The notes under the pieces are model-generated. The model was not told the DNA's origin. It saw nothing but the letters and a program-made list of their open reading frames with translations, and did not search any database. Below, piece by piece: positions 47,470 to 60,411 of a DNA stretch of 64,000 bases; positions within the stretch are counted from its first letter, which is position 1; each line of letters starts with the position of its first letter. Made by a program: the position numbers and the translations under genes. The DNA is from Ligula intestinalis (lineage: Eukaryota; Platyhelminthes; Cestoda; Diphyllobothriidea; Diphyllobothriidae): positions 8,549,947 to 8,613,946 of the forward strand of contig JAYGXS010000006.1 in NCBI GenBank assembly GCA_036362985.1, given 5' to 3'.

Positions 47470-49555
47470 AACGAACTTAGAATTTGCATACAGGAAATGC
47501 TGCAAGACGAAGTGACCACAAAAGACAGCAGGATTATCAGCATCTTCTACCGTAGGGACGCAATTTGCCGTCAAGTTATGTCAAAATTCACGCACAGGCA
47601 CCAGCATCGAGAGTAAAGAAAACGTAATCAATACAGTCAGTTAACGCTTTGACAAAATAAATCCAGCCCAGCAGACAAACAAATCCATTGTTGTTTGCAA
47701 AAATTACTTATGATTCTAGACACGGAATTTCTTTTTTTTGTAAAGTTGAAGTGGCCTTTCAGCCTGACTCCTATTCCATCAGTCATCCACTTCACAAAAA
47801 CTAATGCCAAAAGGGCCACGCAGTCCCCGTTATTCCGTCGAATGACAACCCCCAAAGCGTCAAACTTCGGCTTACAGCAAATAAAAAATTATGTTCGAAT
47901 TATGCATTCATTTGTATTTTTTAGTTCGGGCTTAAAGTGAGTGCCACCTTTTTGCCGAGTCTTTCGCAAACGTCCAGAATGAAAACCTGGTTTTAATCAG
48001 AAGGTTTAAGTCACACAACGAATGGGCAATGCTTTTAGGGAACCAGAACTTTAGCTCTACGAGGCCACATCTTTGTTAAACCACGATAAGTTAATTCTAT
48101 CAATTTTCTTAGCATTTTTCCATTTAACTGATAACTGCCAGGCACACTCAATTAGTTTAATACAAATGTTAAATTATTTGTGGAACAATGACAAAATTTG
48201 ATAAAACTGGTGCTCTCGGGAAAAAAAGTTGAGTGGTCCACGCCGGTTGCCGTGAGATTAATTACATTTCCTTTATATTAACCGTGTGTCCTACTGCAAA
48301 GTGCAGGTTCCAGCAAATCTGAAACGGCAAGGTTAGTGTCAAAATAATAACTACTTCGCAAAAAATCATGTTTTTCTACTTGGGATGACGAACGAATAGC
48401 GACTGACGTAGTAGCTTTGCTGGGAATTTTTTTGCTCCGATGAGCCATCCCGTTAACGAAACTAGATAGACATGCCATAGGACTTTCACTGTCTACCATC
48501 TAATGCAATTACCTGCATATGTTAATGTGTCAGATGAAGAAAGCTGTAGGCCAATAACCCACTTAATACCTCGAAAACGTGTATTATTCATTCTTTCTTT
48601 TTGTACAGAACAGGTTTGCCTTTAGAGAGGTTGAATAAAAAAGCAATTAAAATACGTTTAAAAATTACGTTTACTATATTTTATTAGAAATCATCTGCGC
48701 CTTATGCTGCGCATTTGCATAGCCATCTTAGAAATATCTGGAGTGATTAAGTTGGTAGTGCAAAGAATTCAAACGTTAAAATCCTCACACTTTTGATTGG
48801 GTTTATGTGAGTGCCTTTTGCGCCGCATTCATGATTTTGTAATTCAAAGTTTTCATTGTGGTACTCGTCGTAAATTAACACTAAAACGTGGACAGAATAT
48901 AAGTTCTTCAGCTTCTTTTTTGTTTTAGCAGTCGTCTGCAAGACATGAGGGTAGCAAAGCAATTTCCATGACTGCTTACCTTAACTTCTTAAATTTTTAA
49001 AAACTGAAGGCAACAGAAGAAAATTGAACGATGCACACGCTAAGTAATAAAAAAAAATTGCTATGCCATATGCTTTTAAACGTTAAGGAAAGTAGCATAT
49101 GCCACAAATCAGTTCATTTTTACTGTTAATAAGCACACGTAACCGTGCATATCTGCTAAGCAATAACACCCTCTGGACGTTAATATGTATTCATTTTATG
49201 TGTTAGTTAAGCAAATACATCAACAGTGAGCAGACAATGCCCAACGCAACATCGTGCATAGAAGTCTCTTGTATGCTTAGACCTACCAGGACAGAATTAA
49301 CACCACGAAAAATGCCAGTGAAGTCCACTAAATGTGTTGATATGGTTTTAGCTGCAAAGCGAAAACTTATCGATTGTTACCGAGCTACCTGTCTCAGTGC
49401 AAACATGCTATGTCCAAACATTCAGCTCAATAGCCACACTGGTATAAATGGCCAATGTTTCGACATTTATGGAAATAACAGCTAGCATCAAGGCATTCAA
49501 TAACAAAAAATCTCACAGTCGCTGCACGGCACTAACCTGCAAACTTCCTCGAACA
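47470..49555. other. stretch with no gene recognised
   Basis: Open frames up to 82 codons (49237-49485 plus) carry no domain I know. No RNA genes or clear repeats were seen. Confidence 0.45.
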
Positions 49556-49559
49556 TAAT

Positions 49560-50700
49560 CTGGACCTGCTTATGGCCTTCCAGGTTCAGTATGTTCATCA
49601 ACACAAGAAGAAGTTGTCAAACGTTAATACATTTGGGATCAGTAGCCCCATGAAGGACACCACAGAAATCGAAAGGTTGTTTACCAACGCACGTCCCGTA
49701 GAAAGGACAATCACGCGTAAAAGGGTGAATACAGGGACGACAAAAAGTCATTAACAATTGTTGGCCGATAATATCTTTCACGTATTTAAAGTTGCCGCCA
49801 TTGTGAGAGAATAAGGTTAGACAATTTTGACCTGCTTCAACTTTTTTTAGCATCATCTGCAATTTGAATTCTCGTAGTGGGATTTGTTTTTAATAAACCC
49901 CATAACGCCGAACATTTTTTTTTCTCTTTAAATATCACTTATACAGGAGGTGCCAAAAATGTTTTCAAAGAAGAGAATGGGATGACTGCAACAAGAGTTT
50001 TATTTGCCTGACGAATCGGATTACCTTGGAAATCGCTAAACATAGGTGATGGTAAGAAAGTCATAGCTGTTTATGGATTATTGAAGTCATTCGTGTGCCT
50101 AAGATACGCAAAAACTTATCTCGCCACCGCTAGGGTCTTAATTGATGCGGTACTGGCTTGAGGCTTAATGTCTGACTCATTTTTTGCAACAATGGTCGGA
50201 TGCGGGCCTGATAATTGCGTGACAATTATGCCTGCTGTCATCTGAGTTGTTTCTGAGAATCGCATAATCTCTACTTTTGGCAAAACTGTTTCCTAAGGCA
50301 CCATAACACAATCCAATTACACACAGTCCTACTCGATTTCTAAAAAAATGGATTTTTTTTACAATCGGCTACCCTCGACATCGGGCAAACACATGCAAGC
50401 TGCAACAAACTTATGTCTTGCATAAAAAAAATGTAGGCAGCCTTTAAAGTTCTCTCGCGCAAAGGTTTGAATTGATGCGAACCATTAGTTTTAAAAGAAA
50501 ACTGGGCACACCAACTTACCCAATATGATAACATTGTGTTCCTTTACTCAATTGCATTTCGCAGTCAATTTTGTTTAGGTAGCGATATTTTTCTTCGAAA
50601 GAAAAGTGCACTTTGAACGTCCTAATATATCATCCGTGCGCATGCACGTAAGTGACGTGTCAGTGGGCGGGCGAATTAACATTTTATAGTCAATAGCTGA
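49560..50700. repeat. PLE-like repeat, copy 1 (with inserted PLE-1-type piece)
   Basis: Blocks here match 52,090-52,900 in the same order: a region with TGTTCATCAACACAAGAAG (about 49600), GTGAGAGAATAAGGTTAGA (about 49805), ACCATAACACA (about 50300) and CATCGGGCAAACACATG (about 50380). Between them, at about 50110-50265, lies a piece similar to the 3' end of PLE-1 (GGCCTGATAATTGCGTGACA and flanks). The CATCGGGCAAAC block reads IGQT in translation, recalling a GIY-YIG core. All of it is decayed. Confidence 0.55.
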
Positions 50701-50779
50701 TGCAATGATGAACATGTGGCGAGTTTTATTTTTCATCCTACAAACATCTTCATATTGCAAGATCACCTGCCACCCGCCC

Positions 50780-52085
50780 TTAATTGTCTTCTGTTGTAAG
50801 CCCGTTAGAACTTCTGCAGTCTACTTGTCAGCTGTTTTGCGGCCAGCTAGCATCATTTAGAATGAACCCTTTGCTTCTAAAAAACAGGTAATTTTTCTTA
50901 AGGCAGATATACACATCTAACATGAGAATCAATTGGTTCAATGCACTGAAAGCCTCTGAATATCTCTAAGCGGAATTCTCAATTTTGCAAACGTTTCATT
51001 ATTTCTCCCATAAAGGTGTAAAGGCATTTACAAAAACGTAGGAATAATAATAAACAACATAAGACACATCAACTTGTTAAAAAATCTGTGAAGTGTCCTA
51101 TGTGTTTCTTAAGAAAAATGATTTTTTTCCACCATGAAAAAATTTCGGATTCCTTAAATTAGCTGTTAATTCAAACAATAAATTTGAATACTTTATTGAT
51201 ATTAAAACTAAACAATACACGTTCCGTATGCAAAAAACACTATTATTTGGCCAATAAGTTTTTTTTTCACACCTTTGATGAATTTATTGATACGCTTATA
51301 TGTGAAAACTATGGTGTACATGTCAAGAGGTACAACACAAAATGTTTTGATTGAGTAAAAACATCTGGAATAATGTACAATGGGAAATGGGATAAGGGGG
51401 TTAGTAATAAAATCCTCCTAATATTGAGTGTGGTTAAACAAAGACATCTTTTGTTGCGTTTATGCATTTTTGGAAGTACTGATTGCATATTACAGCTGAA
51501 TCCAAAAGCAGATTACAATTTTTCGTAAGTTCTTTCCATAGATGGAAGCTTTGGTTAATTCGCAAATTACATGTTCCCCACAAGAATGTTGCAAAGCATT
51601 AAGAAAGCAGCACATGCGACCAACAACTTTATTCTTGATCATTCAGTTTTATTTGTGACAACATGCATTTGGTAAACACCAGTGCACACAGCACGTTCAT
51701 GTGTGTGCGTGCAACGTGCTTGTTGAGCAAAAACATCATGATGGACATAAACTGATATCTACTGTCTACCTAATCTTCGCGTTGATGAAAACCAGGAGGC
51801 GTTTGGAAAAATAAACAAGGCGCCAAGTGAACACGACGTCAAACGCAACGGCATACGTTGTAGACCATTTGCATACTAAAATCCACGCGGACAGAACAAC
51901 AACCATTGAAACCTTCGCCAAAACCATTGATTTAAAGGCTTTGCCCAAACACGCAGCTAGATACTCGTATTAAAAAGACTCTTCATAATTTCGACATGTT
52001 AAGTACAGATCAGTTTAAACCAGGCATTTAGAAATTAAATACCTAACAGTGAAAGGACAGTTTAACCTGCAAGATCACTTGAAGG
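50780..52085. other. AT-rich stretch, no gene recognised
   Basis: Only short frames are present (60 codons at 51766-51948 minus). No domain or repeat was recognised. Confidence 0.45.
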
Positions 52086-52089
52086 TCAT

Positions 52090-52900
52090 CTGAACCTGCC
52101 TATTGCATACCAATTCCTGCACCCATATGCTCATCAACACAGGAGCAGAGTCCCGCAAATATAAATGTATGTAGTAATTGTAGATTACACGATGAAACCG
52201 CCAGGAGCAAAATGATGCTTAATATTGCCGTCCACTATGGTGAGGAGAAACCAGTGAATAACCTTTAATACAGCAAACGAAAAGAAAGTCAATAGCAGTA
52301 ATTGGCGCACAATGCCGGTCATTCATTCAAACGTTTCCCAACTGTGAAAGAATAAAGTTAGAAATATGTGACTTGTTTCAACTTTTATAGCGTTCTCGGG
52401 AATGAAAACCTCTCCTGGTCAGCACTCTAACATTCCATCCTACAACACTGACCTTTTGTGACATATCTGACAGGCAACAATATTGTTTCCTTCAGCATCA
52501 TAACACACATAATTAAATGCCCGTATAAGCTTAGTAGATTAACCCATTTTTTTCGAAAAAACGGGCTGATTCACAGATAGCCTTCCTATACATCGGCCAA
52601 ACGTATGTTACCTGCAGTAAGCTTAGTGGTCGGTTAAAGAATGGATGTAGCTTTTGAACATATCTTGTGCAAAAGTGAGAATTAATGATAACCGGTAATT
52701 TAGGAAAGCCCTGGGCGTTTTAACTAATCGTATCAATTTTTTTACTCATTTGGGATTCGCAGTCAATTTTCTTATCGAACAGGATTTTTCGTAGCATGGA
52801 AAATGCATTTTAGAATTTTAGTAGAAATTTTCGTGCGCATTTGGTAGGTAGCATGTCAGCGGAACATCAGTCCCCCGGCAGTCAATCTCACGGAGTGTCA
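52090..52900. repeat. PLE-like repeat, copy 2
   Basis: This is the second copy of the 49.56-50.7 kb repeat, lacking the inserted PLE-1-type piece. In the plus strand near 52,580-52,630 it reads LYIGQTYVTCSKLSGRL, which resembles a GIY-YIG nuclease core, so the repeat is probably an old Penelope-like 3' half. Stops throughout show it is not functional. Confidence 0.5.
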
Positions 52901-52904
52901 GCGG

Positions 52905-54185
52905 CGACCATACAGGTCAAAGTTTGTTTGCAAAGCATGAATATCATAACAGGCCTTTGGCAAGACTGATACAGTCCCAGCAAACAAGAACAACCACCAA
53001 CTGACAAGGGAAACAAGCGAGTGCTCAAAACATCAGTCCCAATATAACTCGGTCCATGTCCTTGAACCTTTTTCCTCGTCTTTTTCTAGGATAATGCAAA
53101 CAAAAAGAGTGGTCTAATTTTAAACGTATTGCCTATGTTATTACGTCTGACAAATCCTAACTCTGTATAAATGTGTCTTCTGTTATGGAAGAAACTGAAA
53201 CATAACTAAGACAAATTAAAAAGAAACATTATTTCTACAACCGGAAATTTTAGTTTGTAATTGCTTAAATGCAAGTGCAGCCAATAATAAAAGCAATCAA
53301 ATTCATTTCCAGAAACAAGAGACAATTTCAATTTCAATTTTTTTGCACATTTGTTAAGATCTTATCATAGAATACCATATGCATATTTTGAGCGCACTGC
53401 CTTCCACCGTACTAAGTTTTGGAGAGAGGTTAGGAAAATTGGTCAGATATTATCGTGGCCATGTTCATGAAACCCAATCTTATTAAATTTAAGCATGTAG
53501 AAATAAAAATTAATGTACATTCTGAGTTGGACTTATAGGCTTATGTATCAACAAATCAAAGTTATTTTTAAAAAAACAAAGTGGTTGCTTTTGTTTTTAT
53601 CAATTTTAATTTTTTTTAATTTTGAGTTTTTTTGTAGGTCTCTGGAAAAAAGGGATAATTGGGTAAATTTGTCTTCTTAACAAACATTTAGCACGCGTTA
53701 TACTTATTGAAGTGCTCAAATGCAAAAAGCTGTTAGGAAGGATTTGTAAGCTTCCGTAAATGCCTTTACGGCGGTATGGAAGTAATGATCAAACTTTGTG
53801 TTATAACCACGTGTCTTCCTGTGTTAACACGTTTTTTCCCCCCAAAACATGTTAGAAAGATAAGGCAGGAAAGGATAGCAGATAAAGCTTCACTGCTAAT
53901 TCTACCAATACAACATTTTTGACTTATGTGTTTCCAGTGGCTTGCTCTCTGCCATCTTCGTCTCGGCCAACAGCGTTTCGTGTCTCTAGCAGCCATGTGT
54001 CGGGCCGCTAGCAATAGAATTGCGGGTCGTCGGTAGCGCGTCTCCATCAAGTTGTTAGTCTTTCACCACTCAAGACACATTTCTACTGATGAAACGGTTT
54101 GATTAAAGCGTCTCTTGTAAGTACAATTGGTTTTGTTTCTACTTACAAACGGAGCTGATCGGTAAAAGGTGATGAAAGCCGAGAA
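52905..54185. other. stretch with no gene recognised
   Basis: One 94-codon minus frame (54050-53766) is Arg-rich in its first half and hydrophobic after. I do not recognise it. The rest is AT-rich. Confidence 0.4.
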
Positions 54186-54190
54186 TCTTC

Positions 54191-54440
54191 TTAACTTAAC
54201 AGTGGAATGTGTTTTTTAAAAGATGTGGTGTGTGATGTTGACCTCATTGTATGTGGTGTAGGGGCTAAAGCGGAGTGCAAGAATAATTTGTTTATTCCAG
54301 TGTCATTCTCAACACACCTTTTACGGTGGTTCTGGTGAACAAATAGGCCCAAGTCATGTGTGACTATGCGTGCACAGTGTTTGCAGTTAGGACGGGTGTA
54401 AAAAAATGACAGTCGGGAACACAGACGCTTGTTCACCAAT
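54191..54440 (-). pseudogene. C2H2 zinc-finger-like relic, perhaps from a LINE ORF
   Basis: The minus frame 54439-54191 contains NCKHCARIVTHDLGLFVHQNH, that is Cys-x2-Cys, a hydrophobic core and two His, followed by a Pro/Thr-rich tail. Repeated fingers of this HC..C-THxxGLxGH form are common in LINE-encoded proteins of flatworm genomes, from memory. Only one finger is visible, with no nuclease or polymerase beside it. It may be a fragment of such an element. Confidence 0.35.
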
Positions 54441-54479
54441 CCCGGTGTAAAAATGCATTTTTAAGAAGCCAACGTTTTT

Positions 54480-57400
54480 GATAAGCCTGCGCATGGGCGG
54501 TGACAGCGAGCGCACTAGTACTAAGAGTGTTCCCGTAATTGTTATTCGTGCTGATCTAACTGATTTAATGATCAGTCATATTTTTGCTGACCAGTGCTCG
54601 GGATTTGCTAAGTTCATAGGCATAGCGGTGAATTCCACTATCATGTACGCAAACAAAGTTTGAACGGACTCATGTATTCTCGCCAGTAAAGTACGCTTAT
54701 TGCAGTGTTAAGGCTTTGCCGCTCGTTCGTGTGCACATAAAATCTGCATTGGAATTTACCTGCATGCATTTGTTTAACACTTAGGAAGAATCCCATATAA
54801 AATTCGACACCCTGTCGTGACTAAATTAACTTCAAAATAGACTATATGATAACGAAAATCATAACCCTACTCAATGCACATTAGCAAAATAATGTCAATC
54901 TTTCGCATCTGTCGGCATGTTAGATGTTTTCTAGGCCTTCCTGCACATTTAGCAACTCACGTGTTTATTTTTCATTGTAAGTACAATATTTACTACTTGT
55001 AGGTTAAACGGTAGACTTTTTGCACATTATCTAAGTCAGACATATTAAGTGCAATGCTCAGGAGAACTTAGGTTTTTAGTTTCAGCCTAATATATCATCT
55101 GGGGGATTTGTTGTTCAACAACAGAAAAAGAGCGATAATTCTGGCACTTTACGACACCTGCTGCGACAGCCATTGCTCAAACTGGCATTGCCCGTTAAGG
55201 TTTTTCTGGGAACAAAATCAAAACAATGCCATCTGCTGAACGCCACACGTTGACAATGTTTAACGAAGAACAAAAATATTCACCCTTTTTTGGTAGGCAA
55301 CATTTTTATCGATAATAACAAATCCGTTTTACCTCATTTGCAGAAATTGCAATCACCAAACGAGCACGCATTGTAAGGCTAGGAGCAGTAGTAGCATATC
55401 GTATTCATATCAATCAGTTCAGAAAAATTGTGTTTAATAATTCAATAAAACCGATATACAATTAAGCTAACTTAAAATAAGGAAACAAATTATAAAACTG
55501 CACATATATTTCTGCAAAGGAGTGTTTCTAGTAATGCAAGTATTTCAGTATCAGTATATTTGAGGTCTGTGTACTACGAATGCCTTTGAGTTCCTTATTT
55601 ATACATTATGCGCTAAAATCTGTGAACATTTATACTTTTGTACAAGTTTGATAATTTCTTACTTGCGAATAAAAATGCATTAATACGAAATTTCAAAATA
55701 ATAAAAAGCAACATAATATGCATTTAAAACTTAAAAATACGTGTAAGAAGTACAAAAATATTATATGGAAAAATAAAGTTTTCTCGATAATCTACAATGT
55801 GCTGGCATGTAAAAATAAATTGAAATATTTTTATTTATCTTAATAGATTACGTAAGATATTTCTTGATTTAAAACGGAAATTTCTTGTATATATTTGTTT
55901 TTTACAGGTAACCATAAGTCGTAAGCTACTTTTTGAATATATTTTTACAGCATCTAATATCAATTCCTTTGTTTTGAGGGCCTTGTTCCATGACTACAAC
56001 AGAACCGTTAAGATAAGATATATCTAAAAAGCAATCACCGCAAAAACATGTTTTTGGATGTAAGTTTCTACGATGATGGCCATATGCATCAGGTTAACAA
56101 ATGAACCAAAACAGCATACCAGATTAAAAGTATTATGAAACGTCCGCTAAATAAGCACAAAGTTGATATTCATGAGATTTATAAAAACAATTCTTAAAAA
56201 AGATTGCCTCTCTAAATTGCTCTCGATTTGATATTCGGCTACGGAATGTCTGTGTTTATTCACCTCTTCCGAGGCAACGATACAATTCAATATGAAACTT
56301 TAAGAAAATTCTCAAAATAATCTGCAGACGAACGATTAAATTTGATTGAAGATAAAAAAAACATACCATTCTTCTTATAAGGAAACATTTTTTTTACGTA
56401 AACGGATTAATTTTATGATCTTTGTTAAGCTTACAAGTGCGACGAAGCATTCCACGTGTTTGTTCATTTTAGAAAACTAATTGGGCTTCTGTATGTTATA
56501 TTTCTAAATGGTGCATAAAAGGAGTGATTGGTTTACCAAAAAGTAAATTTCAACAGGACTGACATTCAATAAGGCCTTTTGCACATAACCTTCCGATAAA
56601 ACATGTGAACACTTTGCTTGAAAGGCGACTTGAGTGGTGTGGTTCGAAACAAATGTGAAGACTAGTTTTAGTTGAGACATTTTTTTGACAAGAATTCACA
56701 GTTTTGTTAATAATAACGTAAAAATTATAAATCTTAAATGTTTTTGCAAACAAATCTGATTTCTTTAAAATTGTATTTCTTAAATCTTAGCAATTTTGGA
56801 CAAAGTTTTACACTTCTAAAGACATATCTTCAATAACAATTCAACAAATAACGGAAGTTTTCCTAGTATAATCAACATTTATAAGAAATTTGTTTCTGTA
56901 TTTTGTAATAGCATAGGAAATTCCTTCGATATGAGACTTTTTTTCAATTTCGCTAAAATTAACGACTATTTATTTGTAGTTTACGTAAATAAATGGTTAT
57001 TTTTCTCAGTAAAAGTCTTTTGCAAAATTAAACATCTGTGTGAATCAATAAAGTATTATTTAATCATAAAAATTTCACCAAGGCATTTGTATGGTCTTAA
57101 GTGGCTACTGTCGAGTCCTGCAGACAACATTTTGAAGTTTGTTAAATTTAGATTTTTTCTGTCATGCCGGCAACGACGGATAAAAAACTAAAAAAAAATA
57201 ATAAATAGCAGCATTAGGCATAATAAGTTCTTAAAAGAACTGCAGGAAATACTTATTGTTTGTTAAGAAACATACTTTTTTCCATAATCCCCAGGTTCTA
57301 CGTATGTCAAAAATTGCTTTAAACATAGAACATTAATTTAAATATTATGTTCACTATAAAACTTGAAACAAACACTTTCTTTACATCAAATACCAATCAT

Positions 57401-57740
57401 TTTAAGTGCAATTATTTTAAATTTTCAAAAAGTACCCATTGAGCATTCTAGAAGATAAACTGCAGAGCATACGTTTTTTTCGAAAAATTCTCGTGTAGCC
57501 GTTATATGTATATGGTAATGAAATAAATTTACTGTGCTGATTGGTGAAGACATGAATTGTTTTTTTTGTTATGGTCTTTGAGGATGGGGGAAGGAGGGAG
57601 ATGGGAGGAAGCTGGGAAAGTTTTGGCAGAAAGTCAAACTCCAGATGGCCCGACATCCAAAGCAGCTGATAAGGTAAAAATGGTTGGATTCGGGACTACT
57701 TTCGTCTTTGTGGCCTGTTATCCACTGTGGCTGGTTGTGT
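54480..57740. other. AT-rich stretch, no gene recognised
   Basis: Frames up to 86 codons (56931-57191 plus) have Phe/Lys/Ile-rich translations of the kind expected by chance in AT-rich DNA. A short block near 54882-54910 repeats sequence at about 46,470. Confidence 0.5.
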
Positions 57741-57749
57741 TACGTAGTT

Positions 57750-59165
57750 TCGTCCATGGCAACTGCGGTGCCGTGACGGAATACTTTTCGACGCACATCA
57801 TTGTTCGGGGTAGCCTGACGGTGGCCACAGCTGCCGTCGCCAACAGACGTTGTCCATGGAATAGCTTAAAGGCACCGTGTAAATCACTAGGAAGGCCTCT
57901 TTAGCATTCACGCGATGGTCTGAGTCCACTAGGTGCACAAGAACTGAACTGTTTACACCTTAAAGTTGGGCATTCATATACCATGCTGGAATGTGCTCCC
58001 TTACACTTTTGAACAAGCGCCAGCTCATGCGACCAATATATCCTGCTCCACAGGAACAGGTCAATGAAAACATGCACATAGAGTTGGTCTGGGCTGGAAT
58101 TTTATCACTGTACTCTCCGAATAAAATGGGATTTGTTGAAAACAATGCATGAGCTTTGACTGCTATGAAGGTAGTTTCGTTTGTTTGAATCAGGCGCTTC
58201 CTCAGAAGTTCGTTTGGTAAGTCCCTTAAAATGTAACGTTAATGAATCTGCGTTTATTTTTACTGTTGATATTGAGAACATTAGCGGCGTTTAAGCCATG
58301 TTTTAGCGATAAATCGACAATGTTACCCATTTCGTCAAAACAGGTCCTTAGCACTCTTACCCTTCTCTTGAATGCTATCGGTCGACAACATTCCTCTCGC
58401 ATTTTCCGTCAAACACCGTACTAAATTCCGTTTAAAATTTGACGGTTCAGACCCAGCAAAATAGGCATATTTTCCAGACCACGTATTCCTGCGATATACC
58501 CTGCTTTGAATGCTCCCATTAGCCCTTTTACTCAAAAGGACATCAAGTCATGGAAGCGATCCGGATTGTTCTTCTTCTAAAATCGACGGATGCGCACAAT
58601 GTACTCTACGTATTAGGGTTGATAGGTTGGTTTAATTCGATGCAACTGCGAATATGTCTCCTACGTACCATTTATAACGCGCTAGATCACTTTTATCGTG
58701 GTTTATTTGCGTAGCTTCTAGTTTGACTATGAATATATTTGCCAGAATTGGGCCTAGGAGTGAGACCATATCTTCTACATCCAATTGCGTGTAAAGGTTA
58801 TTGACACATTCAAACTGTGCACTCAAGCAATATTTAAGCAATAATTTTTTCGCTGCAGTTACTGGCATTTCAATGATTAAAGGTAAGGCATTAACAGATG
58901 TATTCTAGCGTTCCTGTGAACGGCACGTTAGTGAACAGCGACGTGAAATCCACTAAGAATATCATCAGGTCAAGGTCTTTCACGCCGTTCACGAATTCGA
59001 AGAGGTTTTGGAAGCTTTGAGGTGCTAGTAAATTCTGCATGGGTTCCCGATTGTCTGCTAACCATTTTGCTGTCACATGGTATGTTAAGATTCTCGTATA
59101 TAGGATGGGATGAACCGGCACGCCATATTTGTGAGGCTTAGGCCTCCCGTATGACACCGAAATTT
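57750..59165 (-). mobile_element. Penelope-like element relic (PLE-2), RT and GIY-YIG
   Basis: On the minus strand: 59157-58891 begins with SYGRPKPHK, the YGLPK-type motif, and includes FLVDFTSLFTNVPF with the first catalytic Asp. 58868-58632 follows with GPILANIF and the box WYVGDIFAV, where YVDD would be expected. 58535-58335 holds the connection region (YRRNTWSGKY, FKRNLVRCL). 58145-57963 holds the GIY-YIG core CMFSLTCSCGAGYIGR and then REH. Similarity runs on to about 57800. One or more stops and frameshifts lie between these pieces. Homology begins abruptly at about 59165, so the copy is 5'-truncated. Confidence 0.85.
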
Positions 59166-59169
59166 GACA

Positions 59170-60035
59170 GTTTTAACAATTTCTTTAAATTAAATAAAGG
59201 AAATCGGTTTATTTTTCCACTTAAGGAATTAATTTGAATATTGATTATAAGCTTCCAACTGTAACAGAATAGACCACGAATGTGATTGTTGAAAGAAATA
59301 ATTCTTTGTTCTACCTCTCCCGTTTCTAAATAACGCTTGGACGCATTGTTTACAAAAACTATATTTCAACATGATTTCACTTCAATAACACCTTCTATAG
59401 ATTCCCTCTGCGCTTACAAATTGGACACTGTTCTTGCGCACAACAACAGCTGAGTGAGGAAAGAAAAGCATCTTCCTTAAACGTTTTCTTTACTGCACGT
59501 TGTGCAAAAAACAAGATAATAGCTTAACATAATTTTTAAAACTTAAATTATTGGTGGTTTCTTAAAATGAATGTGATTCCTTAAATTTGGCTCCACTTTC
59601 ATTTGATCAGCTTCACACAAACTTTTCATGTTCTTAAGAGAATATTATTCCACTGTTGTACTTATTATGGAAGTATTTAACAGCGCGATTTTTGAAAGAA
59701 AAAAGTAAGTTTATGCCTTTTTTATAGCAAAGGGCATATTTTTGTTATAAATGTACTCATGATTTATCCAAAATGTGGCACCAATGTCAGTGGCTACATA
59801 AGAGTTCTGCTACTCCTAGCTGATGTCGGCCAATAGCCAGAAATATGTTTTCTAGGATTGCCTTCTACTGCTGACATAAATCCATTCTGTTGATCAATAT
59901 GACCTTTCCAGAAAAAACGCTAACCTTCCAAGTTAAATTTCGTCATAAAGTTGTTTGCAGGACTTTTAATGCTGTATGTGCGTAGAAGCAGAAAAATTAT
60001 AGCTGGGTTTGTCATTTAGGCCAGTTGACCTGAGC
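59170..60035. other. AT-rich stretch, nothing recognised
   Basis: No coding frame, RNA or repeat is supported. Confidence 0.5.
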
Positions 60036-60039
60036 CACG

Positions 60040-60411
60040 AGGAAGTACACAGTGATTTTAATGAGCAGACAAAGTAACAAGTCCCTTAGATAGTTCAAGA
60101 TAAAAATTTTCGCTCTGTTGTGGGGGAAGTTGATGGGCGATTGGAGTAAGGAAAAAATAGCTTGCCCTTGAGGAAGTGCCCTGCGAAGAGAAGATGTTAG
60201 AAGTCACCGAGTTCATCACCGAGTGAGAAAGAGTCAGCCTGAAACTCCCTTGCTGATTGCAGACATTACCGACAGGGTTTAAAAAACGAAGCAAATTCCA
60301 CACAGTTCGCTGGGAGTCAAACCAAGCGAAGGGATTTAGACCGACAGGTTTGCGGGATGGGTCATGCGATGGAGATATGTCGTTTAAAGACGAACTCCGC
60401 AAAAAAAACAC
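60040..60411 (-). repeat. isolated copy of the LINE-C 3' segment
   Basis: The minus strand here matches 36000-35800, which lies behind the LINE-C coding end: GLNPFAWFDSQRTV and CNQQG in one copy correspond to GLKIHSWFDAKRTV and CNQQG in the other, and the DNA agrees over AATCAGCAAGG. The open frame spans 117 codons. No LINE coding sequence adjoins it, so it is either a very short 5'-truncated insertion or a separate repeat that travels with the LINE. Confidence 0.6.

Noticed and set aside
57557..57904. 115-codon plus-strand frame
   Set aside because: It is antisense to the 3' part of PLE-2, whose minus-strand reading has recognisable nuclease sequence.
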